From CAVQLX01 sp963811605 (lineage in GTDB: Bacteria > Desulfobacterota > Binatia > DP-6): a stretch of DNA of 64,000 bases. The translations under genes were made by a program, and so were the position numbers. A model generated the notes under the pieces. It ran no database searches, was not told the origin of the DNA, and was given only the letters and a program-made list of their open reading frames with translations. Below, piece after piece: positions 30,975 through 40,195 of the stretch (positions are counted from its first letter, which is position 1; each line of letters starts with the position of its first letter). The stretch covers positions 62,001-126,000 of the forward strand of contig CAWESA010000002.1 in the NCBI GenBank assembly GCA_963811605.1. The letters are read 5' to 3'.

Positions 30975-32450
30975 ATGCCTGCGACGTCCGTCGTAAGTCG
31001 ACCTACCGGAGGCACCCCGGTGCTGGTGCGCGCCGCGATCGCGGTTGCGCTGCCGATCATCGGTGCGGTCACGGTGGCGGGGACCTTCTTCGGCAAGGAG
31101 GTCATCGTCACCGCCGGCTGGATGGCGCTCGCCGTGGTGGGCGTTCTCCTCGTCCGCCCCGTCGTCGGCGTGGCCGTGATGACCGTCGCCTTCCTGCTCG
31201 CGGCGTATCCGACGCTCTTCCAGGCGCTCGGCGTCCTCACACTGAACAACCTGCTCGGCCTCGGGCTTGCGGCGCTGCTCGTCATCCGCATCCTGGAGAC
31301 GCGCGACCTCTCGTTCTTGCGCATCAAGCAGGTCCGCATCCTGATGGTGATCGGCCTGCTGCTGCTGATCGGCACCTACGTCGCCGACTGGCAGTTCCCG
31401 CTCATGCAGGCGAGCCGCGGCAAGATGTACATCCTCGACAAGACGTCGGCGATGGGCCAGGACTTCCTGAACCGGCTCGTCTTCCTGATCTTCTTCTGCG
31501 TCTTCGTGCGCACGCGCGCGGACGTGAAGGTGATGTTCGTGGTCTTCATGCTCGGGCTGTACGCCGCGGTGCCCTCGGCGCTCTACAACTGGATGACGGG
31601 ACAGCTGCTGCGCGGCTTCCGCGCCGCCTCCAGCGTGACCGCGGGCTCGAATCCCAACCGTCTCGGGATGATCTGCCTGATCGAGATGGCGCTGTTCTGG
31701 TACTGGGCCCGCTTGCGGCCCGGGCTCGTACGCCAGGGCGTCGCCTCGGCGGCGATGGCAGCGTGCGTGATGGTGCTGCTGGCGACCGGCTCGCGCAGCG
31801 GCATCCTCGGGCTGGTGTTCCTCGGCTTCCTGCTGCAGACCGGCCCGCGCGCCTACCGCGTCCCGGCGGCGCAGATCGGCGTCCTCGCCGCCGCCGGGGT
31901 GCTCGCGGTCGCGGTCATGGTGCCGGCCGAGGCCTGGGAGCGGATGATCCGCTTCAATCCCGGGAAGGGCGAGATCGGCGCCAGCTCGACCGCGATGCGC
32001 GAGGAGACGCTGGAGCGCGCCTGGCAGGTCGCCCGCGACTACCCGCTGTTCGGCGTCGGTCTCGGAAACTTCCGCGAGGTCTCACGACAGATCTACAAGG
32101 ACGACTACTATCGCCCGCCGCACAACTCCTATCTGTGGGCGATGTCCGAGGGCGGGGTCTTCGTGCTCATCGGCTACGGCGTGCTGTTCTGGGTGTCGTG
32201 GCGCGACATCCAGCGCATTCGCGCCCTGGCGCACCGGGACCGCGACGTCCAGGTGTGGGCAACCGCGCTGCGGGTGGTATTCCTGCTGTTCTTCTTCTAT
32301 TCGCTGTTCGCCGATCTCTGGTTGAATCCGCTCATGTACGTGATGCTCGGACTCATCGTCAGCACGAAGCAGTACGTGGAGAGCCTGCCGGAGCCGGTGC
32401 CGGTGCCGGCGTCCCTGACGGTCCGGCGTGGAGTCGGCCGGGCGGCATGA
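30975..32450 (+). CDS. O-antigen ligase/polymerase family membrane protein (Wzy-like)
   Basis: 491 residues with about 10-11 hydrophobic segments throughout and a large loop at residues about 310-380. That loop holds the family hallmark 'YPLFGVGLGNFREV' and 'RPPHNSYLWAMSEGG', the G.G...F....HN.YL pattern of Wzy_C/O-antigen ligases (PF04932). It would polymerise lipid-linked repeat units or transfer a finished chain, on the periplasmic side of the inner membrane. The next gene's ATG overlaps this stop (ATGA at 32447), opening a series of translationally coupled genes to 38221. Confidence 0.9.
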   Translation: MPATSVVSRPTGGTPVLVRAAIAVALPIIGAVTVAGTFFGKEVIVTAGWMALAVVGVLLVRPVVGVAVMTVAFLLAAYPTLFQALGVLTLNNLLGLGLAALLVIRILETRDLSFLRIKQVRILMVIGLLLLIGTYVADWQFPLMQASRGKMYILDKTSAMGQDFLNRLVFLIFFCVFVRTRADVKVMFVVFMLGLYAAVPSALYNWMTGQLLRGFRAASSVTAGSNPNRLGMICLIEMALFWYWARLRPGLVRQGVASAAMAACVMVLLATGSRSGILGLVFLGFLLQTGPRAYRVPAAQIGVLAAAGVLAVAVMVPAEAWERMIRFNPGKGEIGASSTAMREETLERAWQVARDYPLFGVGLGNFREVSRQIYKDDYYRPPHNSYLWAMSEGGVFVLIGYGVLFWVSWRDIQRIRALAHRDRDVQVWATALRVVFLLFFFYSLFADLWLNPLMYVMLGLIVSTKQYVESLPEPVPVPASLTVRRGVGRAA

Positions 32451-33583
32451 GGGTGCGCATCGCCTTCTTCGCTCCCCTGCTGGCCACCGGCGGGACGCAG
32501 CGCCATCTCCAGCAGGTCCTCGCGCTGCTCGATCCGGCGCGCTTCGAGCCCCGCGTGTACACGCTTCGCCCCGGCGGCGAGGTCGAGGACGAGCTCCGTG
32601 CGACCGGTGTCGAGGTCGCGTCGCTCGGCGTCGGCCGGAGCTTGTCGGCGCCGCGGTCGGTGCGCGCGATGCTGCGCGTGGCGCGCGCCCTGCGGCGCGA
32701 CCGGGTGGACGTGGTGCACGGCTATCAGTGGCGCCCGGCGCTGGTCGGCGCCCTGGTGGGGCGTCTCGGCGGCGTTCGCCTGCGCCTGGCGAGCAAGCGC
32801 AGCCTCACCGGCGAGGATGGCCGCGCGCGGCAGGCCTGGCGGCGCATCGCGCGCCAGGTCGACACCGTGATCGTGAATGCCGATGCATTGCGCGCCGAGG
32901 GCGAGCAGCTCGGTATGCGCTGCCGCTGGGCGCTCCTCCAGAACGGCGTGGACACCGAGCGCTTCCACCTGGGGCCGCCGGGTGCGGACGCGCGCGCCGC
33001 GATCGGCCTCGATCCCCGGCGGCCGGTGATCGGGACGGTCGGCCGGCTCGAGGAGCGCAAGGGGCACGAGCAGATGCTGCTGGCATTGCGGGCGCTCGGG
33101 GCGGGCGCCAACGGCGAGCGGCCCCAGGGCGTGATCGTGGGCGACGGCCCGCTGCGCGACGCCCTGGCGGCGCAGGCGCGCGCGCTGGGCGTGGCCGACG
33201 ACGTGCGCTTCACAGGCACGGTGGCCGACGTCCGGCCGTTGCTCGCGGCCATGGACGTATTCGTGCTGCCCTCCCGGGCGGAGGGCATGTCGAACGCACT
33301 CATGGAGGCGATGGCCGCGGGCCGTCCCGTGGTGGCGACCGCGGTCGGCGGCAACACCGAGGTCGTGACGCACGGGAGCACCGGTGTGCTCGTGCCGCCG
33401 GGTGATGCCGGCGCGCTCGCCACGGCGGTGGGCGGGTTGCTGCACGATCCGGAGCGCGCATCGCACCTGGCGACCGCCGCGCGCCGGGTCGTCACCGATC
33501 GCTTCGGCGCTCGCGCGCGGGTTGCCGAGCTGGAGCGGCTGTACGACGAGCGCCTCGCGCTCCGGGCGAGGAGGGCGGCGTGA
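32447..33583 (+). CDS. GT4-family glycosyltransferase
   Basis: 378 residues, start MRVRIAFFAPLLATGGTQRH with the GT-B N-terminal 'GG.qrHl' donor loop. The C-terminal half has 'PVIGTVGRLEERKGHEQMLLAL', 'LLAAMDVFVLPSRAEGMSNAL' and the E(x7)E motif of retaining GT4 enzymes ('PSRAEGMSNALMEAMAAGRP', then 'VVATAVGGNTEVV'). It adds a sugar from an NDP- or GDP-sugar to a lipid-linked acceptor at the cytoplasmic face. Its stop overlaps the next GTG (GTGA at 33580). Confidence 0.92.
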   Translation: MRVRIAFFAPLLATGGTQRHLQQVLALLDPARFEPRVYTLRPGGEVEDELRATGVEVASLGVGRSLSAPRSVRAMLRVARALRRDRVDVVHGYQWRPALVGALVGRLGGVRLRLASKRSLTGEDGRARQAWRRIARQVDTVIVNADALRAEGEQLGMRCRWALLQNGVDTERFHLGPPGADARAAIGLDPRRPVIGTVGRLEERKGHEQMLLALRALGAGANGERPQGVIVGDGPLRDALAAQARALGVADDVRFTGTVADVRPLLAAMDVFVLPSRAEGMSNALMEAMAAGRPVVATAVGGNTEVVTHGSTGVLVPPGDAGALATAVGGLLHDPERASHLATAARRVVTDRFGARARVAELERLYDERLALRARRAA

Positions 33584-35262
33584 GCGCTGGAAATGGTACG
33601 GAGCGACGGCGGGTGCTGGTGGTCGGGCTGGACGCGGCGACCTTCGATCTGATGCTGCCGTGGGTCGAGTCCGGCGCACTCCCGACCATCGGGCGGCTCA
33701 TCCGCGAGGGTGTGCGAGCGCCGCTGCGCTCGACGCTGCCGGCGCTGACGCCTCCCGGCTGGACCTCCGCCGCGACCGGACGCAATCCCGGCAAGCACAA
33801 CATCTTCAACTTCTATCGCGGACGCGCCGGCGGCCTGAACCCGGCTCCCGTCACACCCGGCGATCTGCGCAGCCCGCGCGTGTGGGACATCGTCGAGCAG
33901 CAGGGCCGGCGCAGCGTCGTGCTGCACATGCCGCTCACCTATCCTCCCGAGGAGCGCGTCGGCGTGATGATCTCCGGCATCATGACGCCGAAGGGAGCGG
34001 AGGACTTCGTCGCGCCGGCGGCGCTCAAGGACATCCTCACCGCGTGGATCCCGGACTACCGGATGGAGGTCGACGCCAGCCCCCTCAAGCGCGGCGATCT
34101 CGAGACGTTCCGGCGCGACGCCTTCGACCTGCTGCGCGTCCAGACCGAGGAGGCCCTCTACCTGATGGGGTACGAGGACTGGGACCTCTTCTGGGTCATG
34201 ACGCACACGCTCGACAAGCTGCAGCACTTCTTCTGGCGCTACATGGACCCGGCGCACCCGGCCCATCCCGGCGCCGGCGCGTTCCAGCACGTGATCCGCG
34301 ACTTCCACGTCGCCTTCGACCAGTCGCTGGCGCGGCTCATCGCGGCGGCGCCCGCGGGCACACCGGTCGTGTTGCTGTCCGACCATGGCTCGGCGCCGCT
34401 GCATACCTATTTCTGCGTCATGAACTGGCTCGCCGAGTCGGGCTTCCTGACCCTGAGCGAGGATACCGCCGCGCGACGGGGGCTCGGCGCGGTGGGCGTC
34501 GACGCCAAGGCGGTCGTCCGCGGCCTGCGACGAGCGGGGCTCGGCTGGGTACCCCGCCTGGTTCCGCGCGGGCTCAAGCGCGCGGTCCCGCAGGCGCTCA
34601 CCTCGTTCGGCAAGGTCGCGGGCCGCATCGACTGGAGCCGGACACGAGCCTACTGCCCGTCGGCGCCGGGCAGCGGTCTCTGGATCAACCTGCGCGGCCG
34701 CGAGCCCGAGGGCATCGTTGCGCCGGGTGGGGAGTACGACCGCGTCGTCGCCGAGCTGCGCGACCGGCTGCTGGCCTTCCGTGATCCGCGCACCGGCGAG
34801 CCCGTCGTCGAGGCGGTGCACCGGCGCGAGGACATCTATCACGGACCGCACGCCGAGGGTGGTCCCGATCTGCTGATCGAGACGTCACGCACCGTCTGCA
34901 TGGTCGAGGGACTCGGCCGCCGCTCGCTGATGCCGGCCGGCCGCGGACCCGAGGAGCGCACGGGCAACCACGCGCGCGACGGCATCCTGGTGCTGCATGG
35001 GCCGGACGTCCGGCGCGGAGAGACGCTGCCGCTGGCGGCCATCGAGGACGTCGCTCCCACCGTGCTCTACCTGCTCGGCATCCCGGTCGACGCCGATATG
35101 GACGGGCGCGTGCTCGGGGAAGCGCTGCGCCCCGAGCGCTTGGCGACCGAGCCGGTCGCCGTGGCCGCCGAACCGTATGCGTTGCCCGAGAGCGCGTTCA
35201 CGTACTCCGCCGATGACGAGAAGCGCATCCAGGACATGCTGGAGGGGCTCGGATACGTATGA
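33580..35262 (+). CDS. Alkaline-phosphatase-superfamily protein (type I phosphodiesterase-like) with LGY tail
   Basis: 560 residues, GTG start overlapping the previous stop. The fold is that of nucleotide pyrophosphatase/phosphodiesterase-like AP enzymes (PF01663). Metal ligands are visible in 'LVVGLDAATFDLMLPW' (Asp), 'FWVMTHTLDKLQHFFW' (Asp/His) and 'VLLSDHGSAPLHTYF' (Asp-His). The nucleophile region is 'PALTPPGWTSAATG' with Thr in place. The extreme C-terminus 'DDEKRIQDMLEGLGYV' matches the tails of two other AP enzymes here and a small peptide gene at 49401. It has no signal peptide, so it is predicted cytoplasmic. It may add or remove a phosphate-linked group on EPS precursors. Substrate unknown. 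Confidence 0.85.
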   Translation: MSAGNGTERRRVLVVGLDAATFDLMLPWVESGALPTIGRLIREGVRAPLRSTLPALTPPGWTSAATGRNPGKHNIFNFYRGRAGGLNPAPVTPGDLRSPRVWDIVEQQGRRSVVLHMPLTYPPEERVGVMISGIMTPKGAEDFVAPAALKDILTAWIPDYRMEVDASPLKRGDLETFRRDAFDLLRVQTEEALYLMGYEDWDLFWVMTHTLDKLQHFFWRYMDPAHPAHPGAGAFQHVIRDFHVAFDQSLARLIAAAPAGTPVVLLSDHGSAPLHTYFCVMNWLAESGFLTLSEDTAARRGLGAVGVDAKAVVRGLRRAGLGWVPRLVPRGLKRAVPQALTSFGKVAGRIDWSRTRAYCPSAPGSGLWINLRGREPEGIVAPGGEYDRVVAELRDRLLAFRDPRTGEPVVEAVHRREDIYHGPHAEGGPDLLIETSRTVCMVEGLGRRSLMPAGRGPEERTGNHARDGILVLHGPDVRRGETLPLAAIEDVAPTVLYLLGIPVDADMDGRVLGEALRPERLATEPVAVAAEPYALPESAFTYSADDEKRIQDMLEGLGYV

Positions 35263-36047
35263 GGCCACGCGCGGCGGTATTCTGCCTGCACGACATCGTG
35301 CCCGACGAGCGACTCGGCGACGTGGCCGTGACGCATCGCCCGTACGCGCTCGCGCCGGAGGAGTTCCGCGCCCACCTCATCGCGGCCCGCGATGCCGGGC
35401 TGCGCACCGTGACGGCCGGACAGGTGCCCGGCGAGCTCGGCGGCGCCTTCTTCTGTCTCACCTTCGACGACGGATGCACCAGCGACTACACCGAGGCGTT
35501 TCCCGGTCTGGTGGAGCTCGGCATGCGCGCGACCTTCTTCGTCGTGCCGTCGCTCGTCGGGACGCCGGGCTACGCCACCTGGTCGCAGCTGCGCGAGATG
35601 GCGGCGGCGGGGATGGAGATCGGGAGCCATTCGCTGACCCACCCGTTCCTGCACGATCTCGACGAGCGCGGCATCCGCCACGAGTTCGGCGAGTCGAAGC
35701 GCCTGCTCGAGGATCGGCTGGGTGCGCCGGTGCGCAGCGCCTCGCTGCCGCGCGGCTGGGAGCCCCCGCACTGCGCCGCCGTTCTCGATGCCCTCGGCTA
35801 CCACGTCTTCTGCACCAGCCGTGTGGGCTGGTGGCGCCCGGGCGGCGCGCCCCTCGCGATCCCGCGCGTCGCCGTGCGGCGCGGCATGGCCGCCGACGAC
35901 TTCGCCGCCATCGCCGCCGGAGCGCCGGGAGCGCTGTGGGGCTTGCAGGCGGTCGAGGCCGCCAAGAACGCCGCCAAGGCTTGCCTGGGGCACGGAGGCT
36001 GGCAACGGCTGCGGGCGCCGCTCCTGGCGCTCAGGGAGCGCCTGTGA
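35259..36047 (+). CDS. Polysaccharide deacetylase (NodB family)
   Basis: 262 residues, ATGA-coupled to the upstream gene. NodB motifs: 'CLTFDDGCTSDYTE' (catalytic and metal Asp), 'IGSHSLTHPFLHDL' (H.x.x.x.H metal ligands) and 'LPRGW' (motif 3). There is no signal peptide or membrane anchor. The carbohydrate esterase 4 family removes N-acetyl groups from GlcNAc-containing polymers or glycolipids. In EPS loci of the exosortase type such proteins are frequent, with unproven substrates. A second NodB gene lies 1.1 kb downstream. Confidence 0.9.
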   Translation: MRPRAAVFCLHDIVPDERLGDVAVTHRPYALAPEEFRAHLIAARDAGLRTVTAGQVPGELGGAFFCLTFDDGCTSDYTEAFPGLVELGMRATFFVVPSLVGTPGYATWSQLREMAAAGMEIGSHSLTHPFLHDLDERGIRHEFGESKRLLEDRLGAPVRSASLPRGWEPPHCAAVLDALGYHVFCTSRVGWWRPGGAPLAIPRVAVRRGMAADDFAAIAAGAPGALWGLQAVEAAKNAAKACLGHGGWQRLRAPLLALRERL

Positions 36048-37198
36048 TCGCGGCCTGGGCATTCGGCGCCGCGCTCGCCGTCATCGTCTGGGTCTACGTC
36101 GGCTACCCGGTGGCGCTCGGCCTGGTGGCGGCGCTGCGCCGCAAGCCCGTCGCCCGGCGTCCCGTGCAGTTGCCCGTGTCGCTCATCGTCTGCGCCTACA
36201 ACGAGGAGCGCGACATCCGCCGCAAGCTGGAGGAGACGCTGGCGTGCGACTATCCGCTCGAGCACCTCGAGGTGATCGTCGCGTCCGACGGCTCCACCGA
36301 TCGCACCGACGACATCGTGCGCGAGTTCGAGCGACCGGCGGCGCCACGCGTGCGTCTGCTCCGCGTGGAAGGGCGGGGTGGGAAGACGGTCGCGCAGAAC
36401 GCCGCCGTCGCGGCGGCGACGGGCGATATCCTCGTCTTCTCCGACGTCACCACCGTGTACGCGCCGGGCACGATCCGGGCGATGGTGGAGAACTTCGCGG
36501 ATGCGCGGGTCGGATGCGTCGCCGGCGACCTGCACTACGAGAAGGATCCGCACAACCCCTCGGCGCAGGGGCGGGCCCTCTTCTGGAGCTACGAGCGCCA
36601 GCTGCGGGTGTGGGAGAGCCAGGTTCACTCGATCGTGGGGGTCGCGGGCTGCGCCTACGCGATGCGTCGCGCCCTCTACGAGCCGCTCGACCCCGGGGCG
36701 ATCAGCGACTTCGTCCAGCCGGGCAAGGTGACCGAGCGCGGCTGGCGCACCGTGCTCGAGCCGGAGGCGCTCGCGTTCGAGCCGGTCGAATCGCACACGC
36801 TCGGCGAGGAGCTGCATCGCCGCGCGCGTGTCATCACGCGCGGCCTGCGCGGGGCGTTCCGCATGCCGGCGCTGCTGAACCCGCTCCGCCACCCGTGGTT
36901 CGCCACCCTGCTGTGGTCGCATCGCGTGCTGCGCTGGCTGGTGCCGGTCTTCCTCCTGGTCCTGCTCGCGGCGAGCGCCGCCCTCGCCAGCCGTGGCGGC
37001 ATCTATGCGGTCGCGCTGCTGGCACAGCTGGCGGTCTACGGCGCGGGCCTGCTGGCGTTCGCGCTCGAGCGGACCCGCGTGCGCATCCCCGGCGCGTTCA
37101 TCCCGCTGTACTTCTGCGTCGTCAACCTGGCGCCCCTGCTCGCGCTGGCGTGGCTCGCACGCGGCGAGCGCAAGATCGTCTGGGAGACGGGCCGATGA
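36044..37198 (+). CDS. Membrane GT2-family glycosyltransferase
   Basis: 384 residues from GTG 36044, overlapping the previous stop. There is an N-terminal TM helix (about 2-25), then a GT-A catalytic domain: 'VSLIVCAYNEERDIRRKLEE', 'VIVASDGSTDRTDDI', 'FSDVTTVYAPGTI' (DXD-type) and 'GAISDFVQPGKV' in the acceptor region. Three TM helices at about 295-380 close the protein. It resembles processive-type or hyaluronan-synthase-like GT2 enzymes of EPS loci. It is coupled to the NodB gene after it by ATGA at 37195. Confidence 0.9.
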   Translation: MIAAWAFGAALAVIVWVYVGYPVALGLVAALRRKPVARRPVQLPVSLIVCAYNEERDIRRKLEETLACDYPLEHLEVIVASDGSTDRTDDIVREFERPAAPRVRLLRVEGRGGKTVAQNAAVAAATGDILVFSDVTTVYAPGTIRAMVENFADARVGCVAGDLHYEKDPHNPSAQGRALFWSYERQLRVWESQVHSIVGVAGCAYAMRRALYEPLDPGAISDFVQPGKVTERGWRTVLEPEALAFEPVESHTLGEELHRRARVITRGLRGAFRMPALLNPLRHPWFATLLWSHRVLRWLVPVFLLVLLAASAALASRGGIYAVALLAQLAVYGAGLLAFALERTRVRIPGAFIPLYFCVVNLAPLLALAWLARGERKIVWETGR

Positions 37199-38221
37199 GC
37201 GCCGCCACTGGTCGGACGTTCGCACCCCTGCTCAAGCGGGCGCTCTTTCATTCCGGGCTGCTCGGGCTGGCCCGCCTCGCGCGCCAGCGCGTGCGCGGGG
37301 TCGTGCTGCGCTACCACGCGCTCACCGACGGACGCGGGCGAGGTGCTGTACGCGGCTCCCGACATCTGTCTCCCGGCGCCCGTGTTCCGGCTCCAGATGG
37401 CGTTCGTGAAGCGGGCGTACTCCGTGGTCTCGCTGGACGAGCTGGTGGACGCGCTCGAGCAGGGGCGCCCGCTCCCGCCGCGGGCGCTCACCATCACGTT
37501 CGATGACGGGTACGCCGACAACCACCGCCTCGGCCTGCCGGTGCTGCGTGCGCTCGGTCTCCCGGCGACCGTCTACGTGGCGACCGGCAGCGTGTCCGGC
37601 GCCTCGCCGTTCTGGGTGGGGGCGGTGCGCGCACTCGTGCTGTCGGCGACGGGTCCCATGCTCGAGGTGCCCGGACTGGAGCCGATCGCGCTCGGACCCA
37701 CGAGCGAGCGGGGCGCCGCCGCCAAGGCGCTCGGGCGGGCGCTGGTCCCGCTGCCGGCGCTCGAGCGCGCCGAGACCCTCGCGGCCACGGCGGCGCGGGC
37801 GGGCATCGACCTGCACGCCGTGCTCGCGGGCACCATGGTCACGTGGGAGCAGGTGCGCGAGCTGCACGGGGCCGGGTGGACCATCGGTGCGCACACGGTC
37901 ACCCATGCGAACGTCGCGCTGGCGGCCCCCGAGGATGCGGAGCGGGAGATTCTCGGCTCGCGCGATGCACTGGCGGCCGCGATCGCTGCGCCCGTCCGCC
38001 ACTTCTGCTATCCCAACACCGGCGGCCAGCACCGCTACTTCTCCCCCGAGGTGGCGGCGATGCTGCGGCGGCACGGCTTCCGGTCGGCGACCACGTCACG
38101 CGCCGGGGCCCTGCGGCCCGACGCCGACCGGTTCCAGCTGCCCCGCCTCGGCGTGAGCCCGCGCCTGGGGCCGGTGAGCGAGCTGGCCGCGGCGCTCGAG
38201 CGCCAGCGACTGGCGGCCTAG
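37195..38221 (+). CDS. Polysaccharide deacetylase (NodB family), one frame break
   Basis: Read across one extra G at 37336-37338 the gene gives about 341 residues. The start MSAATGRTFAPLLKRALFHS leads into 'RGVVLRYHALTDG', the normal opening of CE4 enzymes in EPS loci. After the break come 'LYAAPDICLPAPVFRLQMAF', 'ALTITFDDGYADNH' (catalytic Asp), 'TIGAHTVTHANVAL' (H.x.x.x.H) and 'HFCYPNTGGQHRYF' (motif 3). Deleting one G restores a continuous family match, so this is probably a sequencing or assembly error. It overlaps the upstream gene by 4 nt and lies 17 bp before the amidotransferase gene. Confidence 0.83.
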
Positions 38222-38237
38222 GAGCGCGTCGAACGTC

Positions 38238-40159
38238 ATGTGCGGAATCGCGGGCGAGCTGCGACTGACTCCCGGTGAACGGCCGAGCCCCGAGCGCGTG
38301 CGCGCGATGTGCAACGTCATGGTGCATCGCGGGCCCGACTCGTTCGGCGAGTTCAGCCAGGGCGAGGTCGCGTTTGGCATGCGGCGGCTGGCCATCGTCG
38401 ACGTGGCCGGCGGCCAGCAGCCGCTCGGCAACGAGGACGGCTCGGTGCAGGTGGTCTGCAACGGCGAGATCTACAACGCGCCGGTGTTGATGAAGGAGCT
38501 GGAAGCGCGCGGGCACCATCTGCGCACGCGTTCGGACGTCGAGGTGATCGCGCACCTCTACGAGGAGGAGGGCGTCGAGGTCGCCGCCCGGCTCGACGGC
38601 ATGTTCGCCTTCGCGCTGTGGGACGCCAAGGCGCACCGGCTGGTGCTGGGGCGCGATCGCGCGGGCATCAAGCCGCTGTACGTGACGCGACTGGCTGACA
38701 GGCTCGCCTGGGGCTCGGAAGCGAAGTGCCTCCTCGCCGGCGGCCTCGACCCGCGCATCGACCACCAGGCGCTGCACGACTACCTGACCCTCGGCTACGT
38801 GCCCGGTCCGGCGTCGATCTTCGCCGGCGTCGAGCAGTTGCCGGCCGGCCACGTCCTGATCGCGGAGCCGGGCCGCTCGGCCGCGGTGCGTGCGTTCTGG
38901 TCGCTGCGCGGGCACGTGACCGCCCCGGAGCGGCGCAGCGAAGCCGACTGGCAGGCCGAGCTCATGCGCACGCTGCGCGGCGCCGTCGAGAGCCACCTGA
39001 TGAGCGACGTGCCCCTCGGCGTGTTCCTGTCGGGCGGGCTCGATTCCGGCACCATCGTCGCCCTCATGCACGAGCTCGGGGTCTCTCCCATCCGCACGTT
39101 CACCATCGGCTTCGAGGAGAAGAGCTTCAGCGAGACCACCGAGGCACGCGAGGTGGCCACGCGCTATGGCACGGAGCACCACGAGCTGATCGTCCGGCCG
39201 GACGCCATCACGCTGCTGCCGCGGCTCGTGCGAAGCTTCGACGAGCCGTTCGCCGACTCGTCGGCGATCCCGGTCTACCACGTGTCCGAGCTGGCCCGCC
39301 GCCACGTGAAGGTCGTGCTCTCGGGCGAGGGGGGGACGAGGTGCTGGCGGGCTACGAGACGTACCGCGCACGCCGCGTGGCGTCACTCTATGCGCGCTTG
39401 CCCCGGGCCATCGGCGGCCGCCTCGTGCCCGCGATGGTGCGGCACCTGCCGGTCTCGCACGCGAAAGTCAGTTTCGACTACAAGGCGAAGCGATTCGTCA
39501 CGGGTGCGTACCTGCCGCCGGCCGCGGGCCATCTGTGGTGGAAGACGATTCTCGACGAGGATGCCAAGCATGCGCTCTACGCGAACGGCACGGGGGCCGG
39601 CGCGGAGCCGACGGCCCGTCTGTTCGAGGCGTTGTTCGCCGAGTCGGACGGCGACGAGCTCGATTCTTTGCAATACATCGATGCAAAGCTTTACCTCTCG
39701 GCCGACATTCTGGTTAAGGTCGACCGCATGAGCATGCTCCACTCGCTGGAGGCGCGAGTGCCGTTCCTGGATCGCTCGATGCTCGAGCTGACGCGACGGA
39801 TCCCATCTCGCCTCCGGCTGCGGGGCATGACCACGAAGTATCTGCTGCGGCGTGCCATGGCCGAGCGGTTGCCGGCCGCCGTGGTGCACGGCAAGAAGCG
39901 CGGCTTCAATGTGCCGATGCCCGCCTGGCTGGCGGGCGGCCTGCGCGACTTCACCCGCGACACGCTGTCGCCGCAGCGCCTTCGCCGCCAGGGCCTCTTC
40001 CAGCCGGCGGCGGTGGAGCGCATGGTGTCCGACCACATCGAGCGCCGACGCGACCACAGCCGGGCAATCTGGACCCTGCTCGTGCTCTCGGTCTGGCAGG
40101 ACGAGATCCTCCGCGACGTGCCGCCCGTCCCACAGCGCGTGGCCGGTGCGTCCTTGTGA
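38238..40159 (+). CDS. Asparagine synthetase-type amidotransferase of EPS loci (one frame break)
   Basis: About 640 residues after restoring one missing G in a 7-G run at 39330-39336 (the family motif is SGEGGDE; here it reads SGEGG then shifts). The N-terminal glutaminase has nucleophile Cys2 (MCGIAGELRL) and 'VMVHRGPDS'. The synthetase domain has the PP-loop 'VFLSGGLDSGTIV' and, after the break, 'EVLAGYETYRARR'. Such AsnB-like enzymes in exosortase-type EPS loci (amidotransferase 1 family) probably transfer amide nitrogen to sugar acids rather than make free Asn. The upstream nucleotide-sugar dehydrogenase would provide uronic acids. Confidence 0.86.
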
Positions 40160-40195
40160 CACCATCATGCCATCCGGAGCCCAGCGGAGCGTGAC